DNA of 64,000 bases from Tersicoccus phoenicis (GTDB lineage Bacteria > Actinomycetota > Actinomycetes > Actinomycetales > Micrococcaceae), in contig NZ_MRDE01000063.1 of the NCBI RefSeq assembly GCF_001968835.1, positions 1 to 64,000 on the forward strand. The letters run 5' to 3'. Under the pieces are notes generated by a model that had not been told where the DNA came from, did no database searches, and worked only from the letters and a program-made list of their open reading frames with translations. Position 1 is the first letter of the stretch, and each line of letters opens with the position of its first letter. Positions 8,640 through 16,757 of this stretch are shown here, one piece after another. The translations under genes were made by a program, and so were the position numbers.

Positions 8640-9389
8640 GTGTCCGGTTCCGGTCCGGCATCCCGGCATCCAGCGGTTTCCGCGGCCGGGGGCGTCTCCG
8701 GTCGTGTCTTCACCATCGGTGAGGTGCTGTCCCGGCTACGCCACGATTTCGAGTCGGTGACCGCCTCCAAGGTCCGTTTTCTGGAGGAGAAGGGCCTGAT
8801 CGCCCCGCAGCGGACTCCCGCCGGCTACCGCAAGTACACGCACGCGGACATCGAACGGCTGCGGTTCATCCTCGCCCTGCAGCGGGACCGCTACCTGCCG
8901 TTGAAGGTGATCAAGGAGTACTGCGAGGCCATCGACCGTGGAGAGCGGCCGGAGAACCTGCCGGCCGGGGCGGTGAGTCCCCGGATGGTCTCGCCCCAAC
9001 TGGCCGACGACCTGTCGGTTCGTAGCCGCCGGGTGTCCGCCCTCGAGTTGCGTCGACAAGCGCAGGCGCCCAGCGAGTTGCTGCAGAAGCTGGTCAGCTT
9101 CGGGCTGATCAGCCCGGTGGACGGGTACTACAACGAGCATGACCTGGCAGTGGTGCGGTCCTGCGTCCAGCTGCAGACACACGGGATCGAGCCGCGACAC
9201 CTGCGGGCGTTCCGCGTGGCCGCGGACCGGGAACTCAGCCTCGTCGAACAGGCCATCTCGCCGTTGACGTCCCGCCGGGACACGGCATCCCGGGCCCGGG
9301 CGGCCGAGGCGGCCCGGGAACTGAGTGAGGCCTGCCTGGCGCTGCACCGCGCCCTGGTCAACGGGCGGATCGACCGACTGGACGAGTGA
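8640..9389 (+). CDS. ftsR: MerR-family regulator FtsR (Rv1828-like)
   Basis: A 249-residue MerR-type regulator. The winged helix-turn-helix runs from about residue 22 (VFTIGEVLSRL, VRFLEEKGLI, GYRKYTHADIERL). A second helical segment (PSELLQKLVSFGLISPVDGYYNEHDLAVV) resembles another winged helix, the layout of Rv1828/FtsR. In Corynebacterium the orthologue activates ftsZ. The GTG at 8640 lies two bases after the garA stop, so translation is probably coupled. Assignment rests on domain layout plus the gcvH-garA neighbourhood. A candidate inverted repeat in front of ftsZ is described at 48504-48524. Confidence 0.88.
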   Translation: MSGSGPASRHPAVSAAGGVSGRVFTIGEVLSRLRHDFESVTASKVRFLEEKGLIAPQRTPAGYRKYTHADIERLRFILALQRDRYLPLKVIKEYCEAIDRGERPENLPAGAVSPRMVSPQLADDLSVRSRRVSALELRRQAQAPSELLQKLVSFGLISPVDGYYNEHDLAVVRSCVQLQTHGIEPRHLRAFRVAADRELSLVEQAISPLTSRRDTASRARAAEAARELSEACLALHRALVNGRIDRLDE

Positions 9390-9413
9390 GTCGATGACGG
9401 GACAGGAAGCACC

Positions 9414-9929
9414 ATGATCGCCATGGAGGTGCTGGGGGTCAGGATCGAGCTGCCGGCCAACCAGCCGCTGGTCCTCCTGAAGGAGGCCCGCGGTGAGCGA
9501 CACCTGCCGATCTGGATCGGTGCTCCCGAGGCCAGCGCCATCGCGCTCGCTCAGCAGGGTATCGTCCCGCCGCGTCCCATGACGCACGACCTGATGGTCT
9601 CGGTGATCGAGGCGCTCGGCGGTGAGTTGACGCAGGTGCACATCCTCGCCGTCCGCGACGCCGTCTTCTACGCCCAGCTGGTCTTCGGTTCGGGGGCGAT
9701 CGTCTCGTCCCGCGCCTCGGACGCCATCGCCCTGGCCATCCGCCTGGACTGCCCCATCCTCTGCACCCCCGAGGTGCTCGACGACGCCGGCGTGCAGATC
9801 ACCGAGGCCGGGGAGGTCGCCGAGGGTGAGGAGGCCGGCACTGCCCGCCCGGACGAGAACGCCGAGAGCGAGCTGCGGCGGTTCCGGCAGTTCCTCGACG
9901 ACGTCGAGCCGGAGGACTTCGAGAGTTGA
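9414..9929 (+). CDS. bifunctional nuclease (DUF151) family protein
   Basis: A 171-residue protein of the BFN/DUF151 family, whose members include plant enzymes reported to cut RNA and DNA; the bacterial role is not settled. The conserved core is visible: EVLGVRIELPANQPLVLLKE, RHLPIWIGAPEASAIAL, the PMTHDLM segment and SSRASDAIALAIRLDCPI. The last 35 residues are an acidic tail. The ATG at 9414 has AGGAAG before it. It follows ftsR by 24 bases and precedes a second MerR gene, the same order as Rv1828-Rv1829-Rv1830 in Mycobacterium. Confidence 0.9.
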   Translation: MIAMEVLGVRIELPANQPLVLLKEARGERHLPIWIGAPEASAIALAQQGIVPPRPMTHDLMVSVIEALGGELTQVHILAVRDAVFYAQLVFGSGAIVSSRASDAIALAIRLDCPILCTPEVLDDAGVQITEAGEVAEGEEAGTARPDENAESELRRFRQFLDDVEPEDFES

Positions 9930-9991
9930 CCGGAGCCCCTGGCGGCCCGCATCGCGGACGACGACACGCCGCACCCGGGCGGCCCGGGTCT

Positions 9992-10020
9992 TTGACCCGT
10001 CGCACCGGGACCTCTAACGT
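9992..10020 (+). promoter_or_regulatory. candidate promoter upstream of the second merR gene
   Basis: TTGACC (9992-9997) and TAACGT (10015-10020) are 17 bases apart. The transcript would carry a leader of roughly 160 bases that includes the small upstream frame at 10145. The 260-base gap between 9930 and 10189 holds nothing else I can identify apart from the second -10 motif listed below. Confidence 0.5.
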
Positions 10021-10132
10021 CATTCTGGACAGCTCCATCGGGTCCCGTCCAGCGTCTCGCGCCGCGGTTCCCGGCGGCACCCGCGCAAAGGCCCGTCTCC
10101 GATCGGCCCGGTGCCCCGAGGACCCCGCTTGG

Positions 10133-10138
10133 TAGACT
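10133..10138 (+). promoter_or_regulatory. candidate -10 element before a leaderless small frame
   Basis: TAGACT is followed after six bases by GTG at 10145, the same spacing seen at many gene starts in this window. No -35 match is evident. Confidence 0.45.
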
Positions 10139-10144
10139 TGGCCG

Positions 10145-10174
10145 GTGCCCGCTTCCCCCCAGTGGAGCTACTGA
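10145..10174 (+). CDS. possible 9-codon upstream ORF (leader peptide)
   Basis: GTG at 10145 opens a frame of nine codons (MPASPQWSY) ending in TGA at 10172-10174. The AAGGAGGG ribosome binding site of the next gene begins two bases after this stop. With a -10 hexamer six bases before it, this could be a leaderless upstream ORF whose translation influences the MerR gene. It is too short for statistical support, so the call rests only on layout. Confidence 0.3.
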   Translation: MPASPQWSY

Positions 10175-10189
10175 TCAAGGAGGGTCCAC

Positions 10190-10777
10190 GTGAGTCCGAA
10201 AGGTGAAACCGGCGAACTGCGCCGCGCCGCTCACGATGTCCAGCCCGACGGTGCTCAGGGGTTGCTGTTCACCGAGGACCTCCCGGTCCTGGACGAGGAC
10301 GCCGGTTACCGCGGACCGACTGCCTGCAAGGCGGCGGGCATCACCTACCGGCAACTCGACTACTGGGCCCGCACCGGACTGGTCGAGCCGGCCGTGCGCT
10401 CGGCCTCGGGCTCCGGGTCGCAGCGGCTCTACGGCTTCCGCGACATCCTCGTCCTGAAGGTGGTCAAGCGGTTGCTCGACACGGGCGTCTCCCTGCAGCA
10501 GATCCGCACCGCGGTCGAGCACCTGCGTCAGCGCGGCGTGGAGGACCTGGCCCAGATCACCCTGATGAGCGACGGGGCGAGTGTGTACGAGTGCACGTCG
10601 GCCGACGAGGTGATCGACCTGGTCCAGGGGGGCCAAGGCGTGTTCGGCATCGCCGTCGGCCGCGTCTGGCGCGAGGTCGAGGGCAGCCTGGCCGAACTGC
10701 CCTCCGAGCACGCGGACCAGCAGGACTTCCCCGACGACGAGCTGAGTCGACGTCGCGCCTCCCGCCGCATCTCCTGA
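10190..10777 (+). CDS. MerR-family transcriptional regulator (Rv1830-like)
   Basis: A 195-residue regulator with the MerR DNA-binding domain at about residues 40-110 (YRGPTACKAAGITYRQLDYWARTGLVEP, then SQRLYGFRDILVLKVVKRLLDTGVSLQQIRTAVEHLR). The C-terminus lacks a recognisable metal or drug-binding domain. The GTG at 10190 is preceded by a strong AAGGAGGG at a five-base spacing. It is the last gene of the gcvH-garA-ftsR-DUF151 series. In mycobacteria the equivalent gene Rv1830 has been tied to growth and antibiotic tolerance; transferring that role here is inference. Confidence 0.9.
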   Translation: MSPKGETGELRRAAHDVQPDGAQGLLFTEDLPVLDEDAGYRGPTACKAAGITYRQLDYWARTGLVEPAVRSASGSGSQRLYGFRDILVLKVVKRLLDTGVSLQQIRTAVEHLRQRGVEDLAQITLMSDGASVYECTSADEVIDLVQGGQGVFGIAVGRVWREVEGSLAELPSEHADQQDFPDDELSRRRASRRIS

Positions 10778-10790
10778 CCGGTACCGGTCA
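10775..10790. terminator. palindrome joining two convergent stop codons
   Basis: TGACCGGTACCGGTCA is a perfect 16-base palindrome. Its first three bases are the stop codon of the MerR gene and its last three are the reverse complement of the stop codon of the convergent ParA-like gene. It may act as a bidirectional terminator or protein site, though it has no loop. Confidence 0.5.
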
Positions 10791-11654
10791 GACCAGGACC
10801 GACGGTACTGTCGCCGCGTCCGCGAACTCGGCAGGCCCCGAGCCCTCGGTGTGTCCGCGCAGGCCGGCCAGGATCGCGTCGAAGTCCCGTGCCGCGCGAC
10901 CCGCATCGGCTCCGGGCCAGTGATGCACCGCGTGCGCGGCGCCCTGGATCTGTGCCAGGACGGGCCGGTCGACCAACGCGGGCCGCAGCAGCAGCGACGT
11001 GAACATCCGCTCCATCTCCCGCAGCCGGAACACCTGCTCGGGGGAATCCTGGCGTACCCGGTTGGCGACGACGCCGGCGGTGCGCAGACCGGGTGCGTAC
11101 TCGCGTCGGAACAGGTCCAGAGCACGCAGGGTTCGCTCGGTGCCGGCGACCGAGAACAGGGCCGGTTCGGCGACCAGGAGCACGCCGGAACTGGCCGTCC
11201 ACGCGATCCGGGTCAGACCGTTGAGGGACGGCGGGCAGTCGATCAGGGCCAGGTCGTAACTCGCGGCGGCCTCCGGGTCGCGGGTGAGCAGCCGGTGCAG
11301 TCGCTGCAGGTCCCGCCGGCCGAGATCGGGCCGGTCGAAGATGCCGCTGTAGGCCGAACCGGGCACCACGTCGAGCCGGGCGGTGGTCCCCGGCACCCGG
11401 GCCCGCTGCTCCCGACTCCAGGCGCTCGCGGCGACCGCGTCGGTGAGACGCTGCCGACGGGCGTTGCGCAGCAGGTGCCCGACGTCGATGCACCGGCCTC
11501 GGCGCACGGCCAGTGCCGTCGTCGCGTCCGCGTGCGGATCGAGGTCGATCACCAGGACGCGCAGTCCCGCGTGCAGGGCCGCGGACGCCAGGCCGAGGGT
11601 GACCGTCGTCTTCCCCACGCCGCCCTTGAGGCTGGTGATGCTGACGACGTGCAC
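10788..11654 (-). CDS. ParA/MinD-family ATPase, orphan
   Basis: A deviant-Walker ATPase of 288 residues. VVSITSLKGGVGKTTVTLGLA carries the signature lysine of the ParA P-loop (KGGVGKTT), followed by VLVIDLDPHADATTAL (switch I) and LALIDCPPSLNGLT (Walker B). Proteins of this family position DNA or protein cargo by ATP-driven dimerisation on the nucleoid. No parB or centromere-like repeat is adjacent, so the cargo is unknown. The GTG at 11654 was chosen because GGAG lies six bases before it and the family starts close to the P-loop; upstream in-frame codons would add arginine-rich residues. It is divergent from pyc. Confidence 0.87.
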   Translation of the reverse strand: MHVVSITSLKGGVGKTTVTLGLASAALHAGLRVLVIDLDPHADATTALAVRRGRCIDVGHLLRNARRQRLTDAVAASAWSREQRARVPGTTARLDVVPGSAYSGIFDRPDLGRRDLQRLHRLLTRDPEAAASYDLALIDCPPSLNGLTRIAWTASSGVLLVAEPALFSVAGTERTLRALDLFRREYAPGLRTAGVVANRVRQDSPEQVFRLREMERMFTSLLLRPALVDRPVLAQIQGAAHAVHHWPGADAGRAARDFDAILAGLRGHTEGSGPAEFADAATVPSVLV

Positions 11655-11866
11655 GGGTGACTCCGCTTTCTCTCCTCGCCGGCGGTGCGCCGGCGGTGCG
11701 CCGACGGCGCGCAGGCGGTGCGCACCGCGTCTCATCATAGGGGAGGACGGCCGCCGCGTACCGGTGTGACGAGGAGCACGCCGTGCTTCCGATGCCGGCG
11801 GCTAAGGTATGAACACACCTGAGCCCGGGCGCAATGACGCGCGACCACGTAGAGGAGTGCACCCTC

Positions 11867-14800
11867 ATGTTCTCGAAGATCCTGGTGGCCAACCGCGGGG
11901 AGATCGCCATTCGGGCGTTCCGCGCCGGGTACGAGTCCGGCGCGAAGACCGTGGCGGTCTTCCCCCACGAGGATCGCAACTCGATCCACCGGCAGAAGGC
12001 AGACGAGGCCTACCTCATCGGGGCGGAGGGGCACCCGGTTCGCGCCTATCTGGACGTCGCCGAGATGATCCGGGTGGCCCGGGAGGCCGGCGCGGACGCG
12101 ATCTACCCGGGTTACGGCTTCCTCTCCGAGAACCCCGATCTGGCGCGCGCCGCGGCCGACGCCGGCATCACCTTCGTGGGCCCGCCGGCCGAGGTCCTCG
12201 AACTCGCCGGCAACAAGGTCGCCGCCCTGAAGGCCGCCAAGGCAGCGGGCATCCCGACGCTGGCCTCCAGTGAACCGAGCGCCGACCCCGAGGAACTGAT
12301 CGCCGCGGCCGAGACGATCGGCTTCCCCATCTTCGTCAAGGCCGTGGCCGGCGGGGGCGGGCGAGGCATGCGCCGGGTGGACACCCGCGACGCCCTGCCG
12401 GAGGCGCTCAGCGCGGCCATGCGGGAAGCCGACAGTGCCTTCGGCGACCCGACCGTGTTCCTCGAGCAGGCCGTGCTGCGCCCCCGGCACATCGAGGTGC
12501 AGATCCTCGCGGACGGTCACGGCAACGTCATGCACCTGTTCGAGCGGGACTGCTCGCTGCAGCGCCGGCACCAGAAGGTGATCGAGATCGCGCCGGCCCC
12601 CAACCTGGACGAGAGCATCCGGCAAGCCCTGTACCGTGACGCCGTCGCCTTCGCGAAGGCGTTGAACTATCAGAACGCCGGCACGGTCGAGTTCCTCGTC
12701 GACACCGTGGGGGAGCGCGCCGGGCAGCACGTGTTCATCGAGATGAACCCCCGCATCCAGGTCGAGCACACGGTGACCGAGGAGATCACCGACGTCGACC
12801 TGGTCCAGGCGCAGCTGCGGATCGCGTCCGGGGAGTCGCTCGCCGACCTCGGTCTGAACCAGGACGCGGTCCGCATCAACGGCGCCGCACTGCAGTGCCG
12901 GATCACCACGGAGGACCCGGCCAACGGCTTCCGGCCCGACGTCGGCCGGATCACCGGGTACCGGTCCGCCGGTGGCGCCGGGGTGCGGCTCGACGGAGGC
13001 ACCATCTACTCGGGTGCCGAGATCAGCCCCCACTTCGACTCGATGCTGGTCAAACTCACCTGCCGCGGCCGCACCTACCCCACCGCCATCGCCCGCGCCC
13101 GGCGCGCGCTCGCCGAGTTCCGGATCCGCGGCGTCTCCACCAACATCCCGTTCCTGCAGGCCGTGCTCGACGACCCGGAGTTCGTCGCCGGCAACGTCGC
13201 GACGTCGTTCATCGACGAGCGGCCGGAGCTGCTCCACGCCCGCGGGTCCGCGGACCGCGGCACCCGGCTGCTGAGCTGGCTGGCGGACGTGACCGTGAAC
13301 AAGCCGCACGGCGAGAACCCGGTGCACGCCGACCCGGCGCTCAAGCTGCCCGTCGAGCCGCCCGGGGACGCCCGCACCTCCGCCGCGCTGCCGGCCATCC
13401 CGGCCTCGGGTTCCCGTCAGCGCCTCGCCGAGCGGGGACCGGAGGGCTTCGCGGCGGATCTGCGCGCCCAGCGTGCCGTCGCCGTGACCGACACGACCTT
13501 CCGCGACGCCCATCAGTCGCTGCTGGCCACCCGCGTCCGCACCCGGGACCTGGTGGCCGCCGGACCCGCCGTCTCGGTGCTCACCCCGACACTGCTCTCG
13601 GTCGAGGCCTGGGGCGGGGCCACCTACGACGTCGCGCTCCGGTTCCTGGGCGAGGACCCGTGGGAGCGGCTGGCGAAGCTGCGCCGGGCGATCCCGAACA
13701 TCTGCCTGCAGATGCTGCTGCGCGGCCGGAACACCGTCGGGTACACGCCCTACCCGACGGAGGTGACCGACGCGTTCGTGGCGGAGGCCGCCGCGACCGG
13801 GATCGACATCTTCCGGATCTTCGACGCGCTCAACGACGTGAGCCAGATGGAGCCGGCGGTCGCCGCGGTGCGCAAGACCGGCACCGCCGTCGCCGAGGTG
13901 GCGCTGTGCTACACGGCGGACCTGCTGGACCCGGACGAGACCCTGTACACGCTGGACTACTACCTGGACCTGGCGCAGCGGATCGTCGACGCCGGTGCTC
14001 ACATCCTGGCGATCAAGGACATGGCCGGCCTGCTCCGGCCGGCGGCCGCCGCGAAGCTGGTCGGCGCCCTGCGGGACCGGTTCGACCTGCCCGTGCACCT
14101 GCACACGCACGACACCGCCGGCGGCCAGCTGGCCACCCTCCTCGCGGCCGTGGACGCCGGCGTCGACGCCGTCGACGTCGCCAGTGCCTCGATGTCCGGG
14201 ACCACCAGCCAGGTCTCGGCGTCCGCCCTGGTGGCGGCGCTCGCCCACACCGACCGGGACACCGGCCTGAACCTGGAGAACGTCAGCGCCCTGGAGCCCT
14301 ACTGGGAGGCGGTCCGCCGGGTCTACGCCCCGTTCGAGTCCGGGCTGCCCGGGCCCACCGGCCGCGTCTACCGGCACGAGATCCCCGGCGGTCAGCTCTC
14401 CAACCTCCGGCAGCAGGCCATCGCCCTCGGCCTGGGGGAGAAGTTCGAGGCCATCGAGGACATGTACACGGAGGCCAACCGGATCCTGGGCCGACTGGTC
14501 AAGGTCACCCCGTCGTCGAAGGTGGTCGGTGACCTCGCCCTCCAGCTGGTGGGGCAGGGGGTCGACCCGAGGGAATTCGAGGCGGACCCGCAGCGATTCG
14601 ACATCCCCGACTCGGTGATCCAGTTCCTCTCCGGTGAACTCGGCGACCCGCCCGGCGGCTGGCCGGAACCGTTCCGGACGAAGGCGCTCCAGGGCCGCAC
14701 CGTGAAGCCGCGGACGGAGGACATCAGCAGCGAGGACCGGGCCGCCCTGGCCGGTGACTCCGCGTCGCGCCGGTCGACCCTGAACCGGCTGCTGTTCCCC

Positions 14801-15292
14801 GGCCCGACCGACGCGTTCGCCCGCACCCGCGAACTCTACGGTGACGTGTCCGTGCTGGACACCCGCGACTACCTGTACGGGCTGCGCAGCGGAACCGAGC
14901 ACATCATCCCGCTCGAGCGGGGCGTACGACTGATCGCCAGCCTGGATGCCGTGGGCGAACCCGACGAGCGGGGCATGCGCACGGTGATGTGCACCCTGAA
15001 CGGTCAGGGCCGTCCGGTCAGCGTGCGCGACCGCACGATCGAGACGGACGTCAAGGAGGCCGAGAAGGCCGACCCGTCCAATCCGGGCCACGTCGCCGCG
15101 CCCTTCGCCGGAGCGGTGACCGTGACCGTCAACGAGGGCGACACCGTCGCCCCCGGCGGGACGGTCGCCACCATCGAGGCGATGAAGATGGAAGCGGCCA
15201 TCACGAGCCCGACCGGTGGGACGGTGTCCCGGGTCGCGCTGCAGGGCGTCGCCCAGGTGCAGGGCGGGGACCTGATCGTGGTGCTGGGATGA
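11867..15292 (+). CDS. pyc: pyruvate carboxylase
   Basis: A single-chain biotin enzyme of 1141 residues that makes oxaloacetate from pyruvate, bicarbonate and ATP. The N-terminal biotin carboxylase domain begins FSKILVANRGEIAIRAFRA and includes the ATP-grasp glycine loop KAVAGGGGRGMR. The carboxyltransferase domain begins near DTTFRDAHQS (residues about 542-551), and the C-terminal biotinyl domain carries EAMKM with the biotinylated lysine at K1107. The length is standard for the family. The ATG at 11867 follows GAGGAG by nine bases; an earlier in-frame ATG at 11834 lacks such a site. The mtr gene begins 10 bases after the stop. Confidence 0.97.
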   Translation: MFSKILVANRGEIAIRAFRAGYESGAKTVAVFPHEDRNSIHRQKADEAYLIGAEGHPVRAYLDVAEMIRVAREAGADAIYPGYGFLSENPDLARAAADAGITFVGPPAEVLELAGNKVAALKAAKAAGIPTLASSEPSADPEELIAAAETIGFPIFVKAVAGGGGRGMRRVDTRDALPEALSAAMREADSAFGDPTVFLEQAVLRPRHIEVQILADGHGNVMHLFERDCSLQRRHQKVIEIAPAPNLDESIRQALYRDAVAFAKALNYQNAGTVEFLVDTVGERAGQHVFIEMNPRIQVEHTVTEEITDVDLVQAQLRIASGESLADLGLNQDAVRINGAALQCRITTEDPANGFRPDVGRITGYRSAGGAGVRLDGGTIYSGAEISPHFDSMLVKLTCRGRTYPTAIARARRALAEFRIRGVSTNIPFLQAVLDDPEFVAGNVATSFIDERPELLHARGSADRGTRLLSWLADVTVNKPHGENPVHADPALKLPVEPPGDARTSAALPAIPASGSRQRLAERGPEGFAADLRAQRAVAVTDTTFRDAHQSLLATRVRTRDLVAAGPAVSVLTPTLLSVEAWGGATYDVALRFLGEDPWERLAKLRRAIPNICLQMLLRGRNTVGYTPYPTEVTDAFVAEAAATGIDIFRIFDALNDVSQMEPAVAAVRKTGTAVAEVALCYTADLLDPDETLYTLDYYLDLAQRIVDAGAHILAIKDMAGLLRPAAAAKLVGALRDRFDLPVHLHTHDTAGGQLATLLAAVDAGVDAVDVASASMSGTTSQVSASALVAALAHTDRDTGLNLENVSALEPYWEAVRRVYAPFESGLPGPTGRVYRHEIPGGQLSNLRQQAIALGLGEKFEAIEDMYTEANRILGRLVKVTPSSKVVGDLALQLVGQGVDPREFEADPQRFDIPDSVIQFLSGELGDPPGGWPEPFRTKALQGRTVKPRTEDISSEDRAALAGDSASRRSTLNRLLFPGPTDAFARTRELYGDVSVLDTRDYLYGLRSGTEHIIPLERGVRLIASLDAVGEPDERGMRTVMCTLNGQGRPVSVRDRTIETDVKEAEKADPSNPGHVAAPFAGAVTVTVNEGDTVAPGGTVATIEAMKMEAAITSPTGGTVSRVALQGVAQVQGGDLIVVLG

Positions 15293-15302
15293 CCGTCGTC
15301 GG

Positions 15303-16733
15303 ATGAGTTCCCACCACGACCTCGTGATCGTCGGCTCCGGTTCCGGGAACAGCATCCTGGGGCCCGAGTGGGACGGCCGGTCGGTCGCCATCGTGGAGGG
15401 CGGGACCTTCGGCGGCACCTGCCTGAATGTGGGCTGCATCCCCACGAAGATGTTCGTCTACCCCGCCGGACTGGCCGCCGTGCCGGCCGAGGCGGCGCGC
15501 CTGGGTGTCGACCTGACCCGGGACGCCGTCCACTGGCAGCGGATCCGCGACCGGATCTTCGGTCGGGTCGACGCGATCTCCGCGAACGGGCGGGCGTACC
15601 GGGACGTCGAACAGAAGAACGTCACCCTCTACGGGGAACACGCCCGGATGACGGGTCCACGCGAACTGGTCACCGATTCGGGGCGGACCGTCACCGCCGA
15701 CGCTGTGGTCATCGCCGCGGGATCCCGGCCGCGGGAGCTCCCCGTGCCGGGGGCGGCGCTGCCACAGGTGCACAGCTCGGACACCATCATGCGGATCCCG
15801 CACCCGCCCCGGCGCCTGGTGATCGTGGGCGGTGGTTACGTCGCCGCGGAGTTCGCGGCGATCTTCCACCAGATCGGTGTGGCGGTCACTCAGGTGGTCC
15901 GCGGCACGACGTTGCTCCGGGACCTGGACGAGACGATCGCGGACCGGTTCACCCGTGCCGCCCGTGACCAGTGGGACGTGCGGCTGGGCACGGAGATCAC
16001 GGCGATCGCCCCGATCGACGAGGAGCACCCCGGCACCGGACCGGTCCGGGTGTCCCTGATGGATGCCGAGGACCGGGACGCGGGACATGTGGATGCGGAT
16101 CTGGTGTTGATCGCGGTCGGCAGGATCCCCAACACGGATCGGCTGGGCGCCGGTGCGGTCGGCCTGGACCTGCACCACGACGGGCGGCTCCGGGTCGACC
16201 AGTTCCAGCGCGTGCTCGCCGCCGGCCGGCCCGCCCCCGGGGTGTGGGCGCTGGGGGACATCTGCTCCGAGTACCAGCTCAAGCACGTGGCCAACCACGA
16301 GGCCCGGGTGGTGGCACACAACCTGACCACCACCGGATCGCTGCTGGCCAGCGACCACCGGTTCGTCCCGTCCGCGGTCTTCACCCACCCGCAGCTCGCA
16401 CAGGTGGGGATGACCGAGGCGCAGGCGCGGTCCCACTGCGCCGCCGTGGGGCAGGACCTGGCGGTCGCCGTCCAGGACTACGGCAGCACGGCCTACGGGT
16501 GGGCGATGGAGGACCGGACGGGCATCGTCAAGCTGCTCGCCGAGCGCGGCACCGGCCGGATCCTCGGTGCGCACCTGCTCGGGCACGAGGCATCGATGCT
16601 GATCCAGCCGCTGGTCCAGGCCATGCACACCGGCCTGCCCGCGCACCGGATGGCCCGCGGCCAGTACTGGATCCACCCGGCCCTGACCGAGGTGGTGGAG
16701 AACGCCCTGCTCAACCTGCACACCGGCGCCTGA
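15303..16733 (+). CDS. mtr: mycothione reductase
   Basis: A flavoprotein disulfide reductase of 476 residues. The FAD-binding VIVGSGSGNSI is at the N-terminus, the redox pair C40 and C45 is in GGTCLNVGCIPTK, the NADPH-binding VIVGGGYVAAEFAAIF follows, and a C-terminal HPALTE supplies the acid-base histidine. The SGSGNS loop, with Asn where lipoamide dehydrogenases have Gly/Ala, and the IPTKMFVYPA segment are features of mycothione reductases. These keep the actinobacterial thiol mycothiol reduced, using NADPH. The start ATG is 10 bases after pyc, so the two genes may be co-transcribed. Confidence 0.9.
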   Translation: MSSHHDLVIVGSGSGNSILGPEWDGRSVAIVEGGTFGGTCLNVGCIPTKMFVYPAGLAAVPAEAARLGVDLTRDAVHWQRIRDRIFGRVDAISANGRAYRDVEQKNVTLYGEHARMTGPRELVTDSGRTVTADAVVIAAGSRPRELPVPGAALPQVHSSDTIMRIPHPPRRLVIVGGGYVAAEFAAIFHQIGVAVTQVVRGTTLLRDLDETIADRFTRAARDQWDVRLGTEITAIAPIDEEHPGTGPVRVSLMDAEDRDAGHVDADLVLIAVGRIPNTDRLGAGAVGLDLHHDGRLRVDQFQRVLAAGRPAPGVWALGDICSEYQLKHVANHEARVVAHNLTTTGSLLASDHRFVPSAVFTHPQLAQVGMTEAQARSHCAAVGQDLAVAVQDYGSTAYGWAMEDRTGIVKLLAERGTGRILGAHLLGHEASMLIQPLVQAMHTGLPAHRMARGQYWIHPALTEVVENALLNLHTGA

Positions 16734-16757
16734 CGTAGGCTCACCGCTGCCACTGGC

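Noticed and set aside
11735-15445. A 1236-codon open frame antisense to pyc
   Set aside because: Shadow of pyruvate carboxylase; its translation is a low-complexity His/Arg/Gly/Val mix without domains.
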